From positions 10,611,890 through 10,675,889 of the forward strand of contig CM026390.1 in the NCBI GenBank assembly GCA_014843695.1: a stretch of DNA of 64,000 nucleotides, read 5' to 3'. The notes under the pieces were generated by a model. That model did not search any database. It worked only from the letters and a program-made list of their open reading frames with translations, and had not been told where the DNA came from. Below, in pieces: positions 1-11,100 of this stretch (position 1 is its first letter; every line of letters begins with the position of its first letter). The translations under genes were made by a program, and so were the position numbers. The stretch is from Archivesica marissinica (taxonomy: Eukaryota > Mollusca > Bivalvia > Venerida > Vesicomyidae).

Positions 1-454
1 ATTGCACAGCACATAAGTGTGCATATGTATTTGTTTGCTGTCCATGGCTACCTACATTTACAACTTGTGGCCCTTGTTGGTTCGAACTGGTCCTTTCTAC
101 CGGTGGTGGGTTAGCGGTATTCACACATCTCGTTTGTGACAAGGGAAATGTTGATATTTGCTCTGGTTTCTGTACGTTTGATGAGGGTGCAGTGTTCACA
201 AGGGGATACGCGGGTTGGACTTCTATGAGATCAATGTTATTTAGTCGGTTACCTCTGACGTAATAGTTCCACTGGGGGAACTCATCATGTATAACTCTTC
301 CGTCAACAATCAGTTTTGCCGGATACACTATTTTCACTTTAGCTTGAGGATTTCGGGATCTCTGCTCTTTGTATTTCGGCCATAATCTGGATCGTGAATC
401 CTGAATCTCCTTTGGATAGTCCATATCAATGGAAATACCTGGTACACCCCTAGT
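1..454 (-). mobile_element. LINE ORF1 fragment (L1-like ORF1 C-terminal domain), truncated
   Basis: Read on the - strand, one frame is open from the stop at 455-457 to the window edge, about 150 codons. It begins GVPGISIDMDYPKEI, followed by RSRLWPKYKEQR, AKVKIVYPAKLIVDG and a Pro/Gln/Ser-rich tail. The pattern of a 'sID.DYP.EI..RR..L.P.yk.aR' stretch followed by a 'KLIVDG' strand is typical of the C-terminal domain of ORF1-type RNA-binding proteins of L1-like retrotransposons that are abundant in bivalves. No methionine start is visible and the N-terminal coiled coil and RRM are missing, so this is a 5'-truncated copy or continues beyond the window. Assignment is by recognition only. Confidence 0.6.
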
Positions 455-769
455 CTAAGTTTAAATATGTTGTGTACCGTAAATTGTTTTCCAAGCGCAT
501 TTGAAGTACACTAATGGTCACTTTACGTTGTAATATTATTAGTCCATCTTTTTATCCCATTTCAGAGTATTTTACGTGCGTGATACGATACGAGACCTCG
601 ATATAAAGTCTAATCCGAATATAATTAGTGGCAGCTGGAGATAGAACATGCGCTCCCGTGGATTCCCAGCGTGTTGACCCGTCTATATCTACTTAATATA
701 TACATACAAGAAAATGTATTTATGGTGTTGCGGTTATGTTTATGCATTATATTTTCTCTTGCTTTTCAG
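455..769. other. Region upstream of NXPE exon 1; no gene recognised
   Basis: AT-rich sequence. The only clear signal is a strong pyrimidine-rich stretch ending in TTTTCAG at 769, which reads as a splice acceptor. That implies an unseen upstream exon, probably 5' UTR. No promoter element could be identified with confidence. Confidence 0.4.
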
Positions 770-885
770 ACATGTTGGTACATGTACTTCGCGTTGGTGT
801 GCTTCATTGGTATGGTTGTTTTCTCAACTTCTCGATATCTGAGAAATAGTGACAAGCCAACACACTTGGTTAAGAACAAAGGAAG
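770..885 (+). CDS. NXPE exon 1 (coding from 782): membrane anchor
   Basis: The acceptor TTTTCAG ends at 769 and the donor is GGAAG|GTAATA at 885/886. The frame gives MYFALVCFIGMVVFSTSRY, a single hydrophobic segment followed by basic and polar residues, as expected for a type II signal anchor. The methionine at 782 is the most plausible start because it directly precedes the hydrophobic segment. The frame is also open upstream of 770, so a longer N-terminus from an earlier exon cannot be excluded. Exit phase 2. Confidence 0.7.
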
Positions 886-1916
886 GTAATAACTAATTAT
901 AGATACAATTGATACATACACATGTACGTGCGTGTGTGAGTGCATTATAAATACATAGAAATTGCGTGCGTGCAATGATACAGACATATACCCATTACAG
1001 ATTCTCCTCTGTAAGGTGTATACTTATTATACCCGATGGCATTGTTGCCAAACTTAAACCAGTCGAGATCAGAAGAGACAAAGATATTGTAAAAGTAATG
1101 CACACGTATCTTTGGGAGGGAAGACCGGATAAAATTAAAAGCCTGAGAGACAATTACAGAAGACTATTGTAAAGGGGGACTTAACATTATTGATTTTGAT
1201 TGTAGACGCTACCAAGCAGTTGGGTAAAACCTTTATTAGAAAATAATAACAGATCGCTTATCAAACAGATATACATTTCACAATTATTATATTTCGGGGG
1301 GAAGCTTAATTTGTGAATGTAATATAATTTATATTATGAAAATAAAGTCAAAAATAAACTCAAAGGGGCCATTTTTGACAGATATCATACTATCATGGAA
1401 TACGATCAAGCTGGTGAACAATCAGACTAATACAAACAAAGATCTAATTAGGGAATAATCGTTTAATTTAAAATTAAAATAACACATTTTATTATAACAT
1501 ATAGTACGACAGAGGAATAAAATATATGACTTTAGAAAACATACCTTCTGTTCATTTAAAGAGCTAACAAACATTTATGATATACATATAAAGCATACAT
1601 AATAATTCAATTCAATTCAAAATATTTTATTTGGCATAAACATATAACATGTTCATCGCCATAAATCAAATAACATGGCGGTTATAATAACATATGTTGA
1701 GAAAAGTGTGTGTATTATTAATTACATGTAAATATGTACATACATACACACACATATCCATATGTATATATATTTGTTTTAATAATACAATATATTCTAA
1801 TATATACATATATACATATATAACACACATATATATACATACATACATACATACATACATACATACATACATACATACATACATACATACACATGCATGC
1901 ACGCACGCAGCAGCCA

Positions 1917-1996
<80 letters not shown>

Positions 1997-2025
1997 CCAC
2001 CGCACGCACGCACGCACGCACGCCA

Positions 2026-2060
<35 letters not shown>

Positions 2061-2071
2061 CCACGCACGCA

Positions 2072-2105
<34 letters not shown>

Positions 2106-5100
2106 GCGCGCGCGCACACGCGCACACGCGCACACGCGCGTGCACACGCGCACACGCGCACACGCGCACACATATACACATATATATATATATTTGTTTT
2201 TAACATAATAACAATTATTTATCATTAAACTATGTAACTATAGATCAATACACCCTACTGTTGACAATTTTGCTCTATACTATATACATACATTTGATAT
2301 TCAAGTTCAAGTTGTGTAACACAGTCCAGTATGTTTGTAAACTACATCAGGTGCATAATGGTAGTTGTAAAACAATTGTAAACAAAGATAGGTGACCCCC
2401 ATATCAGTTTAAAGTGCTTGGGTGAATGCATACATATGAATCTGAGGTGCTCTATATGTACAAGATTTTGAACTGTATTATACAACGATTTGCCTCATAC
2501 AACACTTGTGCTAACATAACATACCATTGTATTGTACATGCAATTTAAATATTTACAGAGATGGATAATAAGAACATAATTTACATAAAACGTATTAATA
2601 TAATTGCACAAGATATCACTTTATGTTGCTAAAATATACTTTGACATGGAGGAGCATGGTACACATAATGTTGTCAGTATTCTACATATATGGTAATTCG
2701 AAAGCATGTGTGTGGTATACCAAGCATGCTCGATTTAGAATGTATGTGCTTCCAAATCTGTTCAGCCAAGTATAGTGCTTACAATCAATCGGTTATGAAA
2801 ATCCAAACACTTATCAACATTATCGAAACGAAATATAATGTACGGCTTAGGACCATGCATACCTTGGTTAATTATTAAATGCTCGAATTCCCACATGTGC
2901 ATTGCCCTATACTCTTAACGTTGCAACAATCCCATGTGCGACAAACATTTTGAAACAGACTTTATATGTATTATTAATATATTATATATTAACATGCCAC
3001 ACTGAAACGGTGAAGAACTACCAATGACAAGCCTGGACACGCACGCACGTCCCACGCCGAGGCTCATGCTACACCCGCGACACCATCCCTAGAGCAAACA
3101 CTGTCTGAAACATTATATGTACAAGATTGAAAGTAGATATTGCAGTCGGACACATCCGTTCATCGCCCTATCATCGTGGTACATCAGTATATGTTCCATG
3201 TCACCGATTTATGTTAAACGTAATAGTCATGCCCGTTGTTTTTATTACAATAGATATAAGAAGTATGTGCATATATTTCCAAGGATGTATACTAAAATTG
3301 CATTATTGGGCAAGCTAAGACATATTTTACCTGATGTTAAACATAAACTTATGATAGAATGACAAGAAATAATTTACCTATTTCTTAGCACAAATATATT
3401 CTATCATTAATCAGAAATTAACATAATTAGAATGAGACAATAATTTAACACATATGCTGTATTCTTAGATAATCACGTTTACTATTTGCTAAAAATATAT
3501 ATCTGGACAATTTATTTAATACACTGTTTTGGTTCCATATCATAATAGTTTTAAATTTCTGTAAAGTAGGCCAAGAACAATAATAATTCGGTAAGTAGTT
3601 GCACCTAATTTCTCTATAAATTGGACAAACGAGTAGAAAATGGTACTCTGTTTCTACTGCTTTCATGTTATATTTTGTACAAATTCTATTTTCCCTTTCA
3701 ATATTTCTATGTCTACCTTCTTCTATTAACACTTTATGTGCCGAGCATCTAAATCTGGTTAGAGCTGTGCGATGATTAGTGCTATTGATACAGCTTAAAT
3801 ATTTCTCCTGGAAAACGCTATTAAATGTACAATATGTTTCTAATTTAGGCAAATGGCTTATTTCAGATAACCAGTGTTGTAAATATCGATGTTTGGTGCA
3901 CTGTATAACACTATTTATCTGCATAATAGTTACATCAAGAATGTTAAATTATTACCATGCCTATCTTTCATATGAAGCAATTTATACATTAGAGAATCAG
4001 ACTGTTTCAATAATTTATACCCATATTTTATTATTCTTATCTTTCTATGCAAAATTAAAGGAATTCGACCTAGTTCTCCATATACAGCAGCATTTGTTGT
4101 CTGTTGTCGAACATTAATCAATTGTTTCATAACTTTCATATATACACGTTCAATATCCGGGGCCTTAAATATAAACCCCATATTTCAGAACCACAATTTA
4201 AAATAGGTAAAACCATAGAATCAAATAACTGTACTTTTTCAGATATATCTAAGGACACAATATCAAATAAAGAACTTAGTGAAAAAAGAGCCTTTGAAAC
4301 TTGGTTTGATAATGCCCTTTGCGACTGAAAGAATGTCCATTAGACGAAATAGTAACTTCTAAGTAAATAAAAGTTTTAACAATCTGAAGTTTTCGACTGT
4401 CATAAAACACATCAAACGATTTTTACTACTATTACCCTGTTTATATAGCATAACAACTGTTTTTCTGTATTTACTGTTATACCCCACTTCATACAGTATA
4501 TAGGGAATTGAGATGGACATGGTATACGATTTATATCTAATATCGCAAGTTTTAACCAAGTAGCTACGTGGTGTAGTGGATAAAACATGTGCTTTGTAAT
4601 ATTTCTGTCCTGGATCGAATCCTGAACGTTGCGTCATTTTTTATTTTTGACCACCAGATTTCTTTACCTGGAGAAGGAATACACAATTAAATATATTTGT
4701 AACATGATTTTCTCGTGCACTAATACCGAGTATATTTGAAATGTGTGTCATATTAGATTACATATAGAATCTAGTAACATCGTAAGCATTAACATGAATA
4801 AAGTACATTCTTGCAATGAGAATGAAACGAAAAGAGAGGCAGAGGAGCGATTTCGTAAGACCGATATTGCAGTGGAACAAGCTCGTGAGTGGTTCATTAT
4901 TGAGGTCAGTGATGAGGAGGGAACAGACACCGCAAGTGAGCAGGATTACTACTCAGACACGGACAGTGCATTTTGATGAACATGTGTATAATTATATGTC
5001 ATGGCATGTACACATAAATAAAAAAGAAAAAAAGAAATATATCTAAATAAATATAAAAATAAAACGTTATTGGAAAAGTGGTTCGAACCTACACCACACA

Positions 5101-8100
5101 AAGACAATAATATTGCAAGCCGGATAAACTATCCACTAGACCACGAATCGGTTACAGAATAAATCAACGCATTTAATTTTAAGAATACGAAAATATATAT
5201 AAATTAACGCCAATTATCGGATAATAGTCCTGATTTACCTGTATTTGGATATTACCAGGTACCGTTAAAATAAAATTATGCCGATCCATTAATACGTGGA
5301 TTGCAAGAATACTAAATGAATTCATAAACACACTGAGTGTAATGCTGCGTTTACAGTCACCACGATGACCACGATTTGACAGAAGCGGGGGTAAACGTGT
5401 GGAGTCGTGTGATCAAATGTGGTGATATCGAGGGAACTTGATGGAATCGTGAGGATCGTAAGGATCGTGACAAAAGGTTTGACAGTCAAAACATTTGTCA
5501 CGATTATCCCGATGTATCGTTAATCTTGAGAGAGCGTGATAGAACGTGGAAATCGTAGTAGAGCGTAATACAGCTTAACATGCCTTAACGTAGAGCATCA
5601 GACATTGATGCTCCATCGTAGGGGATCTTGGTGAACTTGGATATATCTGAGGGTGAGGGCCAGCTTCAATCCAGATGATAGTGCTTCTCGATTGGTACTT
5701 TGCCTCTCTATGAGTGGTGCTATTCTTTCCAGGATCTCATCAAAGAGATCTGGAGGCATCCTTAAATAGTTGACGTAGGGGGCAACATCTTCACACCTGA
5801 GTTCTCTGTTGAGAAGTTTAGAGTATTGTCCCAATTAATGCCTTCGGTTCACACTTAACCATGGTCTCACCCAGCAGGTCCTCTGCCTTCTATTTCTTCT
5901 TCTCCTTCCACTCTCTTCTATCCTGTCCTGCACCCCATCTTGTTGCTGCTGCCGACGAGTAAATATATAGGCAATTCAGCATCTTCTTCATCTCGTGGAT
6001 GCATAGCTCGTTCCTCTTTGGGAACTCTGAAGAGAATGAGAGGATAGATGACCTATGTCTGTTATTTATACTGCAATCGTGCCCAAAATGTGACAATCTT
6101 GATCAAATCGTGGCCATAAATCGTAGCAGAGCTTAACAGAACTTTATAACGTGAGGGATCTGAACAGAACGTGACAAAACGTGGCAAAACGTAGTAGCAA
6201 ATCGTGGTAGTCGTGAGCGAACTCGAGAGAACGCGATGAAAATCGTGGCAGATCTTGACCAGTATCGTGTAGGTTTCATAACAAAACGTACCGAGAGAGT
6301 AAGAAAGCGTAGGAAAGCGTAGTAATACATAATTCATGCACTAAATCTTGGAGCTCTGTAATCATATTAAACAGTAAATTAAATGTGAAACTCTTTACAG
6401 CAACATATTTACATCCACTATCGACACGAAACTTAGAACCTTTCAGATCAAATTTCTACATAGGGTGATCCCAACAAATAAGGTATTGATGAAACAACAT
6501 ATAGTGAACTGCAATCTGTGTGACCTATGTTCTATGAATACTGAAAGCATAGAGCATAGAGCATTTGTTTTGGGAGTGCTTACCAATCCAAACATGTTGG
6601 AAGGATGTGTGTAACTGTATCAAACAACAAGGGTTAGACTTGTGTATAAGCTATGAACTACATGTAGTGTGTTATTACAAACAGATAAGAAAATGAATTT
6701 TGCATTAAAAACCTCAAACATTTCTCATCAACAGTAAACGTTAAGGCTTTGAAACTTTGCATAAACAACCAGGGACTCTACACAAAAAGTACGTCACGTC
6801 CCACAATACCAGTGACCATAAACATGGCATTTGGACAAAACTAGTAAACTATTCTCTCGAAACATTATTATTTCTCAGAAAACATCCTAGGTAAAGTTTT
6901 GACCATTTGCATAATTTCATTATCATGTTTTTTTATCACGTTGTATGTGCTATATCTTGCTGTCTGCAATACAATATGATTTAACTAAAAACAAAAAGGA
7001 ATCTGCCTAATAAGTCATGTAAAGATTCTTAGTCCAGAGCTGCATACGTCCAATCTAGGATAACCGACTTGGTTACTATAAATAGTTTGTATATTAACAC
7101 TTTGTTTGAGCCCTTGAATACTTCTGAATTATACCGGCAATAATACATAATATGAAATAGTTAACTTGCATAATAGTATATGTGCAAAAGGAACTGAAAG
7201 GGAAGTAAGGTGTGTGTGAATTTCCAGGATTTTAAAAAAATAATAATATTGTTTTAATTTATAGAAATGCACACAGTCGCATTGCAATTTTAATTTAGTT
7301 AATTAAAATGTAATAAACTCATGCATAGCATTAATGTCATGAATAAAGTGACATAAATGATACTCGTTTTGCTTCAGACCAAACAAAGAGATGATATATA
7401 AACCAGTGATTGGAGTGAAAACAAACTATCAAGAGGTGGAAACGAATAGTACAATTCCACACGAATGTTTCGGAGACGAACTCAGAAATACGGACACAAT
7501 AAACTATAAGCCATGCAAAGATTGGAAGATGGCTGCCGATCCGGCTAAATCAACGCTGGAACTTGTAGGTGGGTACATAAACAGGTTGCAGGCCCAACAT
7601 TATTTCATCAGTGGACATCGTATGTGGGTATTGGAAGTTCGTCGCAGATGCTACTAAATCATCAGTGGGAATCGTACGTGGGTATTGGAAGCTAGTCACA
7701 GATGCTACGAAATCATCAGTTGACATCATAAGTGGGTATGAGAGGCTAGTCACATATGCTAGTAAATCATCAGTGGGCATCGTATGTGGGTTTTAGAAGC
7801 TATGCCGGCCCAGCTTATTTTGTCGTTGGGTGTAGGGTTCTGTTGTAGTAGTGTAGTGTATGTAGTTGGGGAATTCACTTGTCGTGAGGTACTGGGGCGG
7901 GTCGGGCGGGCTATAATTAAAAGATCCAATTCACAATTTCAATTTTACGAAACGCTTAATTCTTATTTATTTAACCTGGTTCAGATTCTGGATTAGCGTA
8001 ATGTAACCAGAATATCGTGGAAGTCGTGATAGCGCAGTGGATGCGCGTTCGCTTCAGGTGCGAACGGTCCGGAGTTCGAGCCCCGCTGGAGCCGTTACGA

Positions 8101-11100
8101 TTGTGCCCTTAGGCAAGGCATTTAAATTCCACGTTGCCTCTTTTCTCTCCCTCATGGCGATGGATTCCATCAGGAATGAGGTCTCGAGAGTGATTAATAT
8201 AAGTTGACATAACTTGTTTCGCAATCGAGCTAAAATAAATGTGTATAAACTAACCAGAATATCGGGGTGTATAAGCTAGTGCTGGATTCGAACGCCCACC
8301 TACCCAGATTGGGCAGCCAATGGGTGCATTTTGAAACGCCCACCTATCCAGATTGGGCAGCCAATGGGTGCATTTTGAAACACCCACCTACCCAGATTGG
8401 GCAGCCAATGGGTGCATTTTGAAACGCCCACCTATCCAGGTTGGGCAGCCAATGGGTGAATTTTGAAACGCCCACCTATCCAGGTTGGGCAGCCAATGGG
8501 TGAATTTTGAAACGCCCACCTATCCAGGTTGGGCAGCCAATGGGTGCATTTTGAAACGCCCACCTATCCAGGTTGGGCAGCCAATGGGTGCATTTTGAAA
8601 CGCCCACCTATCCAGGTTGGGCAGCCAATGGGTGAATTTCGAATCTTCATGGACCCAGAATGCCCATGGCAGACACACGTTTATTATGTATCCAAATATG
8701 CAACAGAACAAACAATTATTGTGTATACTGCTTGACACTAATCTCCTGTCATCATATTGCACAGACGAGTAGGTAGAGTGGTTACGGTCGCTGACTTGTA
8801 TACCACTGTAACCTATCATCACTGATGGTCACGGGTTCGAGCCCCGCTCAGGCCGTGTCTCATTTATATGAAAAAGTTGGCAGTTTCTTACGGAGGTTGG
8901 TGCACCCAAGTACTGGTTAACCGCTGGAGCCTGCCCAGGAAAAGTGTTGTTAGGTAAACTGCCCGCCGGCGATATAGCCCGAAATGGTGCTGATGCAGGC
9001 GTAAAACCCGAACTATAAATAAATAAATATAAATAGATGTTGCATAATAGCTATCTAGTGTGAATGGCAGTAACTATCTGTGTAAAGATTTGAAGTATTT
9101 GGTGTGCTTAATTGTAACGAACAAAATTTCTAAATTATAAATGTATAAACTCTTCGAAATTTAGTAAGGTTGAAAACGGTTATTTATTAGTTATGAAATT
9201 GAACTCTCTATAAATAAATTGACTCCCTTATTGTATATACAAAATGTACATCTATCAGTGGGCATCGTACGTGGGTATTAGAAGCTAGTCATATATGATA
9301 CTAAATCATCAGTGGACATCGTATGTGGGCATTAGAAGCTAGTCATATATGATACGAAATCATCAGTGGACATCGTATGTGGGCATTAGAAGCTAGTCAT
9401 AGATGATACTAAATCATCAGTGGACATCGTATGTGGGTATTAGAAGCTAGTCATATATGATACTAAATCATCAGTGGACATCGTATGTGGGCATTAGAAG
9501 CTAGTCATAGATGATACTAAATCATCAGTGGACATCGTATGTGGGCATTAGAAGCTAGTCATATATGATACGAAATCATCAGTGGACATCGTATGTGGGC
9601 ATTAGAAGCTAGTCATAGATGATACTAAATCATCAGTGGACATCGTATGTGGGTATTAGAAGCTAGTCATATATGATACTAAATCATCAGTGGACATCGT
9701 ATGTGGGCATTAGAAGCTAGTCATATATGATACGAAATCATCAGTGGACATAGTATGTGGGCATTAGAAGCTAGTCATATATGATACGAAATCATCAGTG
9801 GACATCGTATGTGGGCATTAGAAGCTAGTCATAGATGATACTAAATCATCAGTTGACATCGTACGTGGGCATTAGAAGCTAGTCATAGATGATACTAAAT
9901 CATCAGTTGACATCGTACGTGGGCATTAGAAGCTAGTCATAGATGATACTAAATCCGTTAGTGCTAACAATAGAACAATATTTGGTATAATAAGTTCATG
10001 CCATTTGTAAATAGTTCCTTGGGTGACTCTCTACCATTAGTTGCTAAGCATACTGTATCCTTCTAAAACACGACAGTCTGAATGGAGATGCTTGTTCGCT
10101 ATATGTCTAAAATATTCTAAATATAACATTTCTCGTCAAAAACTCATGACCAGATTTAAATCGCAGAAAATTGTGATCGATTCAATTCAAAATAATTGCA
10201 TAGAAATATTCAGTAGATGATTAAACTATTTCCGATTTTTCAAATAACATTTCCTAAATCGCTTGTCCGATTGTGAAATACTTGCAAATAAAGGTTCCTT
10301 GGATAAACCTCAACTAAAATTGACCTTGTAACGTTCATAAAACTCATCAATTTACAAGCAAGTGAATTTTGCAAGTATGCAGTCCTAGTGTAAATCCATA
10401 TATAAAAACGTGACTCTATACATATCTTTATAGGTAATCGTGATGGAATCTACACTATTGGAGACATTATTCGTATATCGGTCGTTATATACAATGCCTA
10501 TGGACAACGGATAACGTTTGGTGGAGATCAACTTCGTGCAACAATTTCCAACTCAACACTAAATGCCCATGCACCTGGTGTTGTACTTGACCATATGAAT
10601 GGATCTTATACAATCGTGTTGGAAGCTTTATGGAGCGGATCCTCGTTAATTACTGTCATATTAGCCTATAGAAGAGAGGCCATTGCTACATTGTACAGGG
10701 AAACGCGAACCGTTTGTATATTTATGAATATGTAGATCCGTAGGCCAAGTGTGCGTATCTACCTCTGTCCGAACGCATACAATGGTACTTACGTTGCTAT
10801 GCGAACAATAGGTTTACTGTCTTCTAGTGGTCTAGGGTTATGACTTATGTGACTATAAAAGCTTGTCTGGCTATCTATTCCATTTATGTGGCTATAGAGA
10901 ACAAATGAATAGCTACTAAATCGTGGCTCATTCTAAAGGGCGACATGGCGAAGTAGTCGCCCTTGGGACCCTGACTACGCCTCAGACAAATGTTGGCAAG
11001 TAACATACATTGGCAATTGTAAAGCACTCCATTCAAATATTGTATTTAATGGTCATATTTTAACCCTATTATGTTGAAATGTATTAAATAATACAAATAG

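Noticed and set aside
1666..2228. ORFs of Arg/Ala/Cys/Val or His/Thr/Ala repeats
   Set aside because: Translation of an ACGC/ACAT microsatellite in several frames.
3117..3362. Two overlapping ORFs of 81 and 63 codons
   Set aside because: No recognisable motif, different frames, inside an AT-rich intron next to a LINE 3' end.
5890..6096. Minus-strand 68-codon ORF beside the HARBI1-like fragment
   Set aside because: The HARBI1-like protein is read in a different frame (WVRPW frame, 5598-5935); this ORF is a shadow with no motif.
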